NCBI GenBank assembly: GCA_003439945.1
Contig: QVRM01002423.1
Coordinates: forward strand, 27,408 to 91,407
DNA length: 64,000 nucleotides
Direction: 5' to 3'
Source of the DNA: Dermanyssus gallinae
Lineage: Eukaryota > Arthropoda > Arachnida > Mesostigmata > Dermanyssidae
Shown in pieces: positions 10,155-22,063 of the stretch. Under the pieces are notes generated by a model that did not search any database, had not been told where the DNA came from, and saw nothing but the letters and a program-made list of their open reading frames with translations. Each line of letters begins with the position of its first letter. The first letter of the stretch is position 1. Made by a program: the position numbers and the translations under genes.

Positions 10155-10900
10155 AATCATTAGCATTGTCTGGATGAATGGCCTCTGCCTACCACATTTC
10201 GGTCCCCATTTCCATCCTCTGCCGCAATAACAGTAGTCATTTTGTCTTCTTTAGTCTTCTTGTCTTTATTCCCTCTTTTATTGCTCCTCTTCTCTAGCAG
10301 GGTTTCCATGTGAGTCTCTTCCCCATGATCCGTTTCTCTTTGGCCCTTGGCGACGCCCTTTCGGACCTCCCGCCGCTGCGCGATTTGCACTCTATAGGCC
10401 GGGCAAGACATCTTTACCTTCTCTGCCCTGCAGACAACACGGTTTGATGTCGTAGTATTGCAGTTGGCTACCAAGTGGTCAGGTTCACCACCATTTGTGA
10501 CATGCTTGGGGCATTTAGCTATCTGCTGTGCAATCTTGGGCCTAATGAGCCGGCCGATGGTACCTTGTAGCACTTGGGGATCGTGATCCACTTTTCAGGT
10601 CTGCACCACTTAGCCCAACTTAAGGGTCATACAGCATTGACAAAGCCTTACTGGCTGCGGGCTTTCTCGCTCTGGCCCACAATCATGAGTGTAGCATTGT
10701 CAGCATCGGCTTATGTTTTCATCTTTTTCGGGATACCTAGGATCTCGAGCACCCCGTCATAAGTTATATTCCAGAGCACGGGTTCTAAAATCGAGCCATA
10801 TTGGACTCTACTGGCAACCCTGTACTCTTCGCTACCTCCGGGGGACTGCACCCGGGCGAGGCGCTTTACTAGTTGCCAATCGTTAGCGCCTTTGCTCAAT
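10155..10900 (-). pseudogene. Scrambled R1-like remnant: RT motif then gag zinc-knuckle region (unit B)
   Basis: On minus, 10899-10711 reads through SRVQYGSILEPVLWN, where active R1-type enzymes have PQG in place of VQY, and stops at MKT just before the ADADN catalytic site. Sequence from 10591 down encodes SKIAQQIAKCPKHV and PDHLVANCN, a ruined CCHC knuckle pair, then QIAQRREVRKGVAKGQ. It is the counterpart of the remnant at 2490-3300 and is equally dead. Confidence 0.6.
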
Positions 10901-11238
10901 CTGCTCTAACCTTACTACCAGGATATCTCCCGGTGTGGTCAAAAGCTCCCGGTTTGCCTTCACGGCTGTGCCGGAAAAAGCCGGCTACAGAGTCTCGAAG
11001 CATATCTCGAGAGAGGGGGGAAATCGAAAGTGTCCACGGAAACCTTGCCATAACCTTTTATTAATGCAAGCATCTAAGACAGGTGAGCTTATTATGAGCT
11101 TGACATATATATCTAGACGCACTTTTATACCAGGGGCGCTGACATGAGCAGACATGCAGATTTATGACAGTATATTTGCTGGCTTCTATCGGAATGATTA
11201 GTCGTCTTTTGTCAATAAGCATCGCTCAACAAAAATTT

Positions 11239-11308
11239 AATCAGCAACAGGAATCGTACGGAAGACATTCCGGAAGATGATAAGCATGACTAGCGCATGA
11301 TTTTATCA
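11239..11308 (-). repeat. tRNA-like SINE head, family 2 (minus)
   Basis: This is the unit B counterpart of the segment at 3688-3757, with the same damaged B box, so it was copied with the unit. Confidence 0.45.
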
Positions 11309-13431
11309 TTTTACTCTCGGGCTTTACCTTTGGCGAAAAGTCCTCGGAGTCTCGATCGAGCAGCCCGGTACTCCGTCAGTGGGAATTCAGCTCTGGCAGT
11401 TTTTCCCTCGTAGGATCTCTTCTTTAGGTTTCTTCTTTTTGATAACTGGGTACGTGCTCTCGTGTAAATCCTGCTGAGCTTTATGCCGGTTTTGCGGGCA
11501 ACGGCTTATCGATACACCAGTATTTGAAAGGTTGACGACCCCTGTCATGTTGCAAGAAAGCCGTTTTTCTGCAGATTGTAGAAATTATGTCGGAGAGTTG
11601 TACTAATCCACCCAGCATCTCCCAGCCGCCTGCAACTTTCGTCTATATGGTGTTCTGGAATACTGGACTGGAACATTTCCGGGTTCCAGAGGCTCCGGCT
11701 GGTTAGTGGACTACGAGTAGTCGACTCCTGGATCTCCATCTTGTCATCACCGAGTGCCATGCCCCTGATATCTCTTTATCTAGCTTTTTTTCTAACTGGG
11801 CCTAGCAGCTTCTTACCGGCTCCCTGCCCTGGTAGCATTTTTACTCACTGCTGAGCTTCAAGTCATCACATCTTCTCCACTGCCTGTCTTTCAAGTCGGC
11901 TTTCTGAAGTCTTTGTGGTTTCTCTCTCTGTACTTCCGGTAAACCGCAGCGCCCCCCACCAGCGCAGATCAGCATCTAGCCTCACTAATTAACATGGCTG
12001 CCCAAGATGGCCGCCGCCATCTTTTTAATCATATTGTAGTAAGCGTGGCTTAAGCACACGAGTTGACCCAAGATCTTGCCCATCAAAATCGTCCGAGGAC
12101 ACTGCAGCTTCCCAGCCCATCCGTTGTCCCGAGAACGGACCCCAGTAACCTCACAATACCTTATTCAATATTTATTGAAACTGGGTTTAGCGTGTTTTGT
12201 TTAAACACCGGGTTAAAGATCGATTGCACCGCTTCAACTGTTAACTGTAACCTCCTACAGCAAGAAGTCATAATCTTTTACAACAATGAGTTACTCTGAC
12301 ATCTATGTAAAAGAGCACATAACTTTACAAACGAATGTGGAGCTTAAATGGGGTAGAAGTTATGAGCTGTGCTCGTTATGTATGCACGTGCAGCAATCTG
12401 CCGATATAACCATATTTAGAATAAAGTGCTGTGACACAAATTGTTAAATAAAACTGCGATTTTCTTATTACTCCAGAGGTTAATTGACAGTTTCAATTGC
12501 TAGCTTCTCAAAAGGGTTTTAATACAATTTGGACGGTTTATAGGAGAAAACATTTATCAATCCATTTTGAGAAGTAACTACAAGAATATGCTAAAGACAG
12601 TGTAATGTCAACATAGCACTAAGTTTTGGCAATATACTAGATTTTACATGTGTTGTCAATAATTGATTGAAAATATTTAGATATCGCAACTGTCTAGCTT
12701 GCGGTATTCTCTTCTTTGAGCTACCGTCCGCAGAAAATAGCAGATTCAGAAGAACATTTCAACGCTTTTCTTAAAGTTGTGCTGACATAGCGTCATTCCT
12801 TAGACTGTGTCGTACACTATTTTGTATCTCAAGAAAAAAATAGAGCGCATGGGTCAAATAACCGCATTCTACAGTTTCGGAGAACGCTGGACAATTTTAG
12901 CCTGTAAGACAGAGCTAAAAGGACACACCCGAATTCTGCTACGTCAGGTCCTTTTAGCTCAGTTGTTTAATTTTACTATAATCTCATACCACTTCATAGA
13001 GTTGGACCGTAGCATTTTATTCAAATTGCTTATTTTACAAAATTTCTGCAAAATTTCAATCTTAGCGAGCATGGCTATTAATAAGCTTAATCACAAAAGT
13101 TGATCTAAATGCTTGTCTATTAAAATCGTTGGACAATGCAGTGCCCAGTACATCCGTTGCTTCGGGAACAAACCCCGATGACTTCACGGCACATTATGCA
13201 ATAATTATGAATAATACGAGACTTAGCGCGACCTGCTTAAATAACGGTTTAAAGATCGAATGCACAGCTTAAACTGTTAAGGCCACACAGTACCGTAGAC
13301 TTGTTACTACATGCTTAGTACTTATATAATAAATGTGTGCTACAACATTTTAGGAGCTACTTCATGTGTCGACCTTAAAATTATTTATTATGATGTTTTA
13401 TTTTATGACGACAGCTAGCCGTATTTTACTA
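11309..13431. repeat. Common 5' flank of the nanos unit (copy B), no gene seen
   Basis: This matches 3758-5880 almost throughout. It carries the endonuclease-like scrap at 11545-11760 on minus (NPEMFQSSIPEHHIDESCRRL) and the ATGGCTGCCCAAGATGGCC landmark near 11993. Nothing coding is evident. Confidence 0.6.
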
Positions 13432-13725
13432 GAACTACCGTAGAACATCTCCTGGTTCTCCGAATGGTCCACACACCAGACCTGCTAGGCACGTGTGAGG
13501 CCAGGGCGCGGAATTTTCCTGCCGCCCCCCAGCTGGCTGCCATCTGTTGGACCACCATAGAACAACTGGGAAACAACACAAAGCAACATCCCTACTTCAT
13601 TCGTGTGACTATCGAAAGCTCCGGAAAGGGCATTGCTATATAAAAGGACTGGATCTATAACCTAGTTACATTTTTCGATGTTGCGGTTTTTGCTCAACGA
13701 AAGGCTGAGAGCTTAACCACTTACA
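13432..13725 (+). promoter_or_regulatory. nanos B promoter region with TATA box
   Basis: TATATAAAA lies at 13637-13645, and TATAAAA is 87 bp before the ATG, as in copy A. The upstream E-box and flanking block are the same as in copy A except for isolated substitutions. Confidence 0.65.
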
Positions 13726-14780
13726 ATGTCGTCGAGCCGAGACTACTCGTTGTTCGGTTGCCTTGAACTGACTGAAGATTGCCCTAGGAACGATCGAAGT
13801 GGTGAATTCGGCTACATGGAGCTTTGCTTGGCTCTCGATGAGTAAGTTTAAGTCCAGACAACTTGTTTTCTTTTAAAAGCTTCACACTTAGAATTACTAA
13901 AATGCACACGTGGTAAAATAAAAAAAGACAGAAACAGTTAAATAACATTACAAGATACCTCTACACCTAGGCAATAGTAAAGCATCTCACAGACATGACA
14001 CAGAACACTTTTGCAGTAAACTGTAATTCAGCGGAAAACACAGATGAAGTTCAGGTTTTCAGTTTAGTTCAGTTTATCCTGTATAGCTCCTTACACAACA
14101 TTCAGGTTTTATACATCGTTGTGCTTGTCGTTTCAGTTATCTATAGTGTTATTAGTACCTATTGGCACTCTGTTAATAGGAGGCAAATATAAAAATGTTG
14201 ATTAAATTTAATGTGTTTTTTGCTTACCGCTCCTTCTAGATTTCGAGCCGGTCTTCTGTCGCACTCGTCGCTATTGGATGCAGGTTCCTGTTCATCAGAC
14301 AGCCCGTCATACTCCCGGTCAGGTTCTATTTCTGGAAACTCAGATTCAAGCACCAGAAGCTCACCAAACGAAATGGGTGGTAGATGTTCGCCACGCCCAA
14401 TTTTGAGGAGGTTTGAGCCAAATGACCCGCGCCCTGTCGATATCGGCATACCAAGCCCTCCTCCGGAAATCGACACATTCGTCTGCCGCACTTCCGCGAC
14501 AGACAAAGAAGACATTTCGCTGGCGCGACGCTACGATCAGTACTGCGTATTTTGTAGGAAAAGTGGCGCCCCGGGAAGCGTATACAAAAACCACCCATTC
14601 AAGGACATGCGCGGTATTGTTGTGTGCCCTCTCATGCGCACCTATAGCTGCCCAAAGTGCAAGAACGATGGTGGAGACAGTGCACATAGCCTTCACTACT
14701 GTCCAAAGGCTCGAGGTGCGACTCTTGATAGAATTGTGCTGGAGGGTATTCGACGTCGCCAAAAAAAAGCCAAACAATGA
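13726..14780 (+). CDS. nanos: Nanos-like RNA-binding translational repressor, copy B (2 exons: 13726-13841, 14240-14780)
   Basis: The exon-intron structure is the same as in copy A: 116-base exon 1, 398-base intron, 541-base exon 2, 218 residues. Exon 1 encodes the same protein as copy A. Exon 2 differs by only two residues (HPS to HSS near its start, RQKEAK to RQKKAK at the end). Both zinc fingers are complete, with C-x2-C-x12-H-x10-C and C-x2-C-x8-H-x4-C. The splice signals, start and stop are intact. Such closeness means a very recent duplication or ongoing gene conversion with copy A. Short reads would collapse the two, so expression and dosage need to be read for the pair. Confidence 0.9.
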
Positions 14781-14904
14781 AAAGCCAAGACCACTCATTT
14801 GACCGTGTATAAAGGTCGTGGTGCTGATCATGACACCAGCAATATCGACAAGGCCACATTCTTTTGCATCATCATTACTCGGAAGGTGGGCATCCCGTTC
14901 GTCC

Positions 14905-14910
14905 AATAAA
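14905..14910 (+). terminator. Polyadenylation signal of nanos B
   Basis: AATAAA stands at the same distance from the stop codon as in copy A. The 3' UTR also carries TGTATAAA. Confidence 0.6.
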
Positions 14911-15736
14911 ATGTAGTGAAAAACGAGTGATTTCAACATTCCACTTTGTTATTTGTATAGGGTTTGTTTACACCGTTGTATTGCAAAGGTGGTTTATGTA
15001 GAAATCCACATGCTCAAATGAGGTCGCAGCCATCAGCTGTGCTCGTGATGTGTGTACAATTAGCAGTTAACTGATATAACCTTATGTTGAATAACGCACT
15101 TTGTTACAGGCGGTCAAACAAAAATACGGTTGCTTTATTACTGCAAGAGTTAGAATTCTCTAAACTTTTTTAAATTGATTTTATTACAGTTAGCACGCTT
15201 TATTGGAGGGGATATGTGTCAAACACAATTATGAGAAGTAATCACAGAACTATGCTAAAGATGTTGGCAATATTTTAGATTATACGTGTGTTCCTAATCA
15301 TTGTCAGAAAAGGTTTATACTTCCTAGTGTAGCTTTCAAAATATTATAGAAGCCTAGCTTTCGGTTTCCTCTCTAATGAATGACTGCCTTTAGAGAGTAG
15401 CAGGCGCGCGAACGATTTAGAATGGCATCTCAACTAGGCTGCATCGGCAATAAGATTTTCAACGTCTATATATTTTTCTTTATTGAAACCGCTTTGTCAA
15501 TACGGCGCATTTATTTAAAGTTATTAATTCCTCATTAAGCTCAAATTGTTCATAATTACACATCTTCAACAAATTTAATAATAAAGGGCATTTTGCAGAA
15601 AAGGCTATCGCCCGTGTCTGCTCGCTCTTGTAAGCGTCTTATCGGGATCGATACCTACTATGTAGTACTACAGGCACTTGGCTCTCTTTTGTAAATGCCT
15701 TGTTAAGATGCGTCCCAAGTCAGAATATATTAATGT
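14911..15736. repeat. Common 3' flank (copy B), no gene seen
   Basis: This is the counterpart of 7361-8390 with a deletion of about 190 bp near 15700 that joins AAATGCC to TTGTTAAGATGCG. No conserved frame. Confidence 0.6.
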
Positions 15737-17010
15737 CTATCTTCCCGCATGCCTACCTGTATTCAAAACGGGGCTTCTGCTACTCTGAAACTGTTCTCTG
15801 AGGGCGTGTCGAGACCGTGAGGGCCAGGCTGCTCTCTTTCTCGCCCCCCATCTCGTCCTCCTCGAAAAGCCCAGACAAGCTTCACCCGCTTGGCCGTCTT
15901 GGGCGTCCAAATAGCGCCGAACAAGTTTGTTGCCTCCCTCCACGCTTCCGTTAAATCATCACGTGATCGATCACCTCCCCTCACAGGGGCTAAGCCCGCG
16001 ACCCTCGCTTCCCTGATAGAATCACACCAAGACACAATATGCTCCACATCATCCCCCTAAACACTTAACATGTAGTTCTGGAACTGACCATGTCCAGCCA
16101 GAATCTGAATCAAGCAATATAAAAGTTTCCCGTCCCGGCAGTCGCACTTCACTCTGGTTCAGCGACCCGTGGTCATGCTAGATTTTTCTGCACCCACTTG
16201 CCGTGCCAGTCTGAAATTTTGGAACTGTTGGCCTTTATGAAATCCAGATCTTTGTCCAGATTTTCGCATTTTGTATCCCTTCACCTAGGGCGTGGCACCT
16301 CATGGCAGCATCTTAAATGGGACCAAGTGGGCCATCTAAATAAGCCAACTTTAGCCATTTTTAGTGCTTCTTCATTTTCAACATCCCGTCAAATTGGGGC
16401 TACGTATAACCACTGAAGTCAGGAGTCTTCATTTCTCTTTAGCCACTCTAAATTTGACCCTTGGCAGGCTCAAAAGACCCGTTGAGCCTCCGGGGTCACG
16501 CCCTGTAGGCCGATCCGGTCTGTCCCGTATCAAGAATGACCTTAAAGCTTTTTGCCTCATTTCTTATTTCTAACGAGTGACCCGTCATCACATGGTCAAC
16601 GCCGATTGTTCTCTTCCTGCCTGTTAGGTGCATTGCCTCCGTTTTGTCAGGCGCCAGTTTTAAGTGATGGAACTTCATTCACTCGAACACTATTGTTAGG
16701 ACCTCATTAGCGGCGCTCTCCAAGACTCTCGCTCCTGGCCGTAACCATGAGTGCTAAATTGTCGACATACGCTAACGTCTTCACCCCATGCGGGAGACCT
16801 CATATCTCGAGCACCGCGTCATAAGCTATATTGTGGAGCACGGGTCCTAGGATCAAGCCCTGTAGGACTCTCTCAGAAACTGAGCAGCTGATAGTTTCGG
16901 GAAAGGCTTCCGGAATCTGGTCGTAACCACTCGGTTCGGCAGCCCCATACGTCGTTCCCCACCACGTCTATCAGCTTACTTCACGGTGGTGCTTTACTTT
17001 TGGCAATAAG
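15737..17010 (-). pseudogene. R1-like ORF2 remnant: RT core end and C-terminal zinc region (unit B)
   Basis: Two frames carry the recognisable parts on minus. One is 16678-16496, with LKLAPDKTEAMHLTGRKRT, the region after the catalytic site. The other is 16047-15763, with MEHIVSWCDSIREARVAGL, the His-Cys end domain. The catalytic motif near 16770 reads YVDNL with Asn for Asp. A stretch near 16860-17000, absent from unit A, includes RT sequence around a TEWL-like block (AEPSGYDQIPEAFPETI). Frameshifts separate the parts. Confidence 0.65.
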
Positions 17011-18084
17011 ACATCGAAGTTTCAATCGAGGAACTTTGTACTCCGTCAGTTGGGATTTAGCACTTGCAGCACCTCCCTTCCTGTATGATTCTTCCCGCCG
17101 GCGTCTTTACACAAACCACTTGCGTGTTCTTGTGTAACTCCTGTTGAGCCTTATGCAAGTCATGCGGACAGCTAGAGTCTCTTCAGTGGCGGTCCCCGTG
17201 GTAATGCAAGGAAGGAGCCTTTTCGCACGCTGTGAAGAGTATGTCGGTTATTTGGAATTTATCCACCACCGTGTCCCCAGCTGTCTACTACCTTTGTTTA
17301 TCTTAACTTCTAGGATCTCTGTTTCAAGTTTCTGCCTTTGCCACCTCTCACTAGGCAGCGAGGGAGGGCAAGGGGCTCCCGGGAACAGAGATAGTGAGCC
17401 AGATATATCTGTGGTAACTCATGGTCTCTTTTGTCACCCCGGAAATGCCGTCTCTTGACCGTTGTTAGGTCAATGAAGGCCGTCTAGTTCCCTCTGAAAA
17501 AAGTGGGGACCTTTCTGTCATTAAGAGCAATAAAACTTTTCAGCTATCTACTCTTGTCGAGTTTGAGCCCGTTTAGTTATGGTCCGGCCACCCCATGCTA
17601 CCTTGGCTGCGTTTAAGTTCCCTGTGATACTACCCTCTTGCCTACATGTGCCCTTACGCTTTGAACAAGTTCCTCAAGAAATTTCGCGAATTTCCCCTCC
17701 TTTTTGTTTGGAGAAAAGTAGTAGCTGTGAAGTACCGCTACCCCATTAATCTCTAACGAACCTTTAGACCCCTCGTCTCCGAATCGCGATGTTCTTCTCG
17801 AAACACGTACATCAGATGCGGTAGTCGAGCCCGGCGGCGTGATGCATTCGCCTCGCGACCGAAGGAGACACATAGGTGCGCCAGTTCGAGCCTTGCACAT
17901 TTGTATTTATGCGGGTCCGTCGATAAAGCAATACGAACAGCAGTCCCGTGCACGCTAAATCTTCGCAAGGAGTCAACTCGAAAAGTATAGATTGCGGTAT
18001 ACGTTTCTGCGTCAGATACCTATTCTGCTTACCGCTTAGCGATTGCTATATTTGTCTGGGACATCTGGCCTTTCTTCATACTGT
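17011..18084 (-). repeat. Decayed R1-like endonuclease/linker region (unit B)
   Basis: This is the fuller counterpart of 9561-10154 and matches 44060-45230 well. A GATATATCTGTGG segment near 17400 is shared with 1843 and 44440. I find no usable open frame. Confidence 0.45.
17826..17933 (+). repeat. tRNA-like SINE head, family 1
   Basis: This copy shares the subgroup sequence of 9896-9999 and 44872-44980, with a B box changed to CAGTTCGAGCC. Confidence 0.5.
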
Positions 18085-18870
18085 CTAATCGAGCACACCG
18101 TGCGCCGCTCTACAGCGGTTAAGGTTTGCCTGGAGAATCATTAGTATTGTCTGGATGAATGGCCTCTGCCTACCACATTTCGGTCCCCATTTCCGTCCTC
18201 TGCCGCGGTAACAGTAGTCATTTTGTCTTTTTTTAGTCTCCTTGTCTTTATTCCCTCTTTTATTGCTCCTCTTCTCTAGCAGGGTTTCCATGTGAGTCTC
18301 TTTCCCATGATCCGTTTCTCTTTGACCCTTGGCGACGCCCTTTCGGACCTCCCGCCGCTGCGCGACTTGCACTTTGTAGGCCGGGCAAGACATCTCTACC
18401 CGCCTCTGCCCTGCAGACAACACATTTTAATGTCGTAGTATTGCAGCTGGCTACCAAGTGGTCAGACTCACCGTTTAGCTATCTGCTGCGCAATCTTGGA
18501 TCTCATGAGCCGACTGATGGAACCTGTAGCAGTTGGGGAGCGTGATCCACATTTCAGGTCTGCACCACTTAGCCCAACTTAAGGGTCATACAGCATTGAC
18601 AAAGCCTTACTGGCTGCGGGCTTTCTCGCTCCGAACCACAATCATGAGTATAGCATTGTCAGCATAAAATAATGTCTTCATCTCTTTCGGGAAATCTAGA
18701 ATCTCGAGCACCCCGTCATAAGCTATATTCCAGAGCACGGGTTCTAAAATCGAGCCATACTGGACTCTACTGGTAACCTTGTACTCCTCGCTACCTTCGG
18801 AAGACTGCACTCGGACAAGGCGCTTTACCAGTTGCCAACCGTTAGCGCCTTTGCTCAATCTGCACCAATC
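18085..18870 (-). pseudogene. Scrambled R1-like remnant: RT motif then gag region (unit C)
   Basis: On minus, 18858-18607 reads SRVQYGSILEPVLWNIAYDG and then MKTLFYADNAILMI, so the catalytic pair is D-N. Downstream, 18423-18085 gives the gag basic tail (QVAQRREVRKGVAKGQ). The knuckle region between them is shortened near 18470. The order and the dead motif match the remnants of the other units. Confidence 0.6.
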
Positions 18871-19029
18871 TTACTACTGGGATATCTCCCGGTGTGGTCA
18901 AAAGCTCCCGGATTTTCCTTCACGGCTGTGCCGGAAAAAACTGGCTACAGAGTCCCAAAGCATATCTCGAAAGAAGAGGGAAATCAAAAAATTCCTCAGA
19001 AACTTTGTCATATCATTTTATCAAGAAAA

Positions 19030-19100
19030 TGTAATCAACAACAAGAATCGAACCAGAGACATTCCGGAAGATGATAAGCATGACTAGCGCATGATTTTAT
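19030..19100 (-). repeat. tRNA-like SINE head, family 2 (minus)
   Basis: The minus-strand B box reads GGTTCGATTCTTG, closer to consensus than in units A and B. It occupies the same place in the unit. Confidence 0.45.
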
Positions 19101-21781
19101 CCTTTCACGCTCGGGCTTTACCTTTGGCGAAAAGTCCCCGGAGTCTCGATCGAGCAGCCCGGTACTCCGTCAGTGGGAATGGCTGTCTTCTCCTCGTAGG
19201 ATCTCTTCTTTAGGTTTCTTCATTTTGTTAACTAGGTACGTGCTCTTGTCTAAATCCTGTTGAGCGTTATGCAGGTTTTGTAGGCAACGGCTTATCGATA
19301 CACCAGTATTTGAAAGGTTGACGACCCCTGTCATGTTGCAAGGAAGCCGTTTTTCTGCAGGTTATAGAAATTATGTCGAAGATTTGGTACTAATACACCG
19401 CAGCATCTCCCAGCCGCCTGCAGCTTTCATCTATATTGTGTTCTGGAATACCGGACTGGAACAAATCTGGGTTTTAGAGGCTCTGGCTGGTTAGTGAACT
19501 ACGAGTAGTCCAACCCTGGAATTCTATCTAGCTTCTTCTCTAACTGGGTCTAGCAGCTCCCTACCGGCTCCCTGCCCTGGTAGCATTTTTACTCACTGCT
19601 GAGCTTCAAGTCATCACATCTTCTCCACTGCTTGTCTTTCAAGCCAGATTTCTGAAGTCTTTGTGGTTTCTCTCTCTATACTTCCAGTCAACCGTAGCGC
19701 CCCCCACCAGCGCAGATCAGCATCTAGCCACACTAATCAACATGGCTGCCCAAGATGGCCGCCGCCACTGACAGAGAACAATATAGAGCAACCAAAACGC
19801 AAGCCTACGTTTGTTGCCCACCTATTAAAGGCGACCCTAACTAGTTTCTGGAAGAGAGGACTACTAAGTATAGTATCTTTGTAGGATAATATATATTATT
19901 TTTTATTTTTAGCAGAGTCAGAAGATCACCGCAATGCTTTGCTTAACGTTTTAGAGCAAAGAAATGTTTCCATTGGCAACTCGATTTTTTTACGTATATT
20001 AATTAGGAGATTTTGAATTATATGCTGAATATGTTTGCAAGACCTACGTACTATGCGTCGTGTCGGGATTGAACTTGTGACACATGACATCAGGGTAACA
20101 TGCCATATCCACAACATCAATTGAGCGGCACGAAGTGATCGTTGACTTTTTGTTGATAAGGTATGATTCTTTAGGCCGTGTCATACACCGTTTTACATCT
20201 CGATAAAAAGAAACATGCATGAGTGAGATAACTATATTTTACCTTTTCGGAGAACGCTGGAACCAGGGACTCCTTCAAACTGTAAGACAGAGCTAAAAGG
20301 ACACATCCGAATTTTGCAACGTTATGTCTTATTAACTCAGTAATTTTGATTTGCTGTTTCATTTTACTATGGCATTGTGCCATTTCATAGCTAGCACCGT
20401 AGCATTTAAAATGAATTGCTTATTTTTTCTATTTTTCTGCAATATTTTGATCAATCTGGTCAACTTTAGTCTTTTTCATCATATTATAGCAAGCATGGCT
20501 TAAGCACACGAGCTCAAGACCTTGTCCATCAAAATCGTCCGAGGACACTGCAGCTCCCCAGCCCATCCGTTGTCCCGAGAACGAACCCCAGTAACCTCAC
20601 AATACCTTATTCAATATTTATTAAGATGGGGTTTAGCGCGACTTGCTTAAACATCGGGTTAAAGATCGATTGCACCACTTCAACTGTTAACCGTAACCTC
20701 CTACAGGAAAAACTACGAATATGGAGCTTAAATGGGGTAGCAGTTATGAGCTGTGCTCGTTATGTATGCAGGTGCAGCAATCTGCCAATATAACCTTATT
20801 TGGAATAAAGTGCTGTGACACAAACGGTTAAATAAAACTGCGGTTTTCTTATTACTCCAGAGGTTATTTGACAGTTAATTGAGGTTAATGCTTGTTTGTC
20901 AAGAGGGTTTTGATACAATTTGGACGCTTTATAGGAAAAACATTTATCATTTCATTTTGAGAAGTAACCACAAGAATTAGCTAAAGACAGTATACTATCA
21001 ACATAGCACTAAGTTTTGGCAATATACTCGATTTTACATGTGTTGTCAAAAATTGATTGAAAATATTTAGATATCACAACTGTCTAGCTTGCGGTTTTCT
21101 CTTCTTTGAGCTACTGTCCGCAGAAAATAGCAGATTCAGAAAAACATTTCAACGCTTTGCTTAGAGTTGCGCTGATATAGCATCATTCGGTATGTCAGCA
21201 CAACTTTAAGCAAAGCATTAGACTGTGTCGTACACCATTCTGTACCTCGAGAAAAAGTAGAGTGCATGGGTCAGATAACCACATTATACCGTTTCGGAGA
21301 ACGCTGGAACCAGGGACAATTTTAGCTTGTAGGACAGAGCTAAAAGGACGCACCCGAATTCTGCTACGTCATGTCCGTTTTAGCTCAGTTGTTTAATTTT
21401 ACTATAATCTCATAATCTTCATAGAGTTGTACCATAGCATTTCAGACAAATTGCTTAGTTTACAAAATGTGTCTATTGAAATCGTCCGACGACAATGCAG
21501 CGCCCAGTACATCCGTTGCTTCGGGAACAAACCCCGACGACTTCACGGTACATTATGCAGTAATTATGAATAATACGAGATTTAGCGCGACCAGCTTAAA
21601 TAACGGTTTAAAGATCGAATGCACCGCTTAAACTGTTAAGGCCACACAGTTCCGTAGACATATTACTACATGCTTAGTACTTATATAGTAAATGTGCGCT
21701 ACAATATTTTAGGAGCTACTTCATATGTTGACCTTAAGCTTATTTATTATGATGTTTTATTTTTTGACGACAGCTAGCCGT
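19101..21781. repeat. Common 5' flank of the nanos unit (copy C), no gene seen
   Basis: This corresponds to 3758-5880 with clear divergence and a different middle part. 19780-20460 matches 46990-47650 better than units A and B. Open frames up to 73 codons are not conserved. A local hairpin at 21154-21216 is listed separately. Confidence 0.55.
21154..21216. repeat. Short inverted duplication (hairpin)
   Basis: GCTTTGCTTAGAGTTGCGCT (21154-) and its near reverse complement ending GCAAAGC-type at 21216 face each other across a loop of about 12 bases. Units A and B have only one arm. The second arm looks like a templated inverted copy. Confidence 0.6.
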
Positions 21782-22063
21782 ATTTTACTAGAACTACCGT
21801 AAAACATCTCCTGGTTCTCCGAATGGTCCACACACCAGACCTGCTTGGCACGTGTGAGACCGGGGCGAGGAATTTTCCTGCCGCCCTGCAGCTGGCTGCC
21901 ATCTGTTGGACCACCATAGAACAACTGGGAAACAACGTTCGTGTGACTATCGAAAGCCCCGGAAAGGGCATTGTTATATAAAAGGACTGGATCTATAACC
22001 TAGTTACAGTTTTCCATGTTACGGTTGTTGCTCAACGAAAGGCTGAAAGCTTAACCACTTATA
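21782..22063 (+). promoter_or_regulatory. Promoter region of nanos pseudogene C
   Basis: TATATAAAA lies at 21975-21983, with TATAAAA again 87 bp before the ATG. The E-box CACGTG is kept near 21848. A stretch of about 20 bases (AACACAAAGCAACATCCC-type) present in copies A and B is missing near 21935. Confidence 0.55.

Larger units (their letters stand above)
2881..10430. repeat. Segmental duplication unit A, with nanos copy A
   Basis: Bases from about 2881 match those from about 10431 in order at an offset of 7551-7552, with few differences through 8140. Later, unit A lacks about 160 bp (near 9525) and about 450 bp (near 9750) that unit B keeps, while unit B lacks about 190 bp present at 8140-8330. 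The two units are head to tail. Left of 2880 similarity to the sequence left of 10430 drops but does not vanish, because that part belongs to an older copy of the same unit. Confidence 0.85.
10431..18400. repeat. Segmental duplication unit B, with nanos copy B
   Basis: This is the direct neighbour of unit A and nearly identical to it from 10431 to about 15690. It keeps about 160 bp and 450 bp lost from unit A near 16850 and 17235. The next unit (C) begins at about 18400 with the same GCCCTGCAGACAACAC landmark. Confidence 0.85.
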
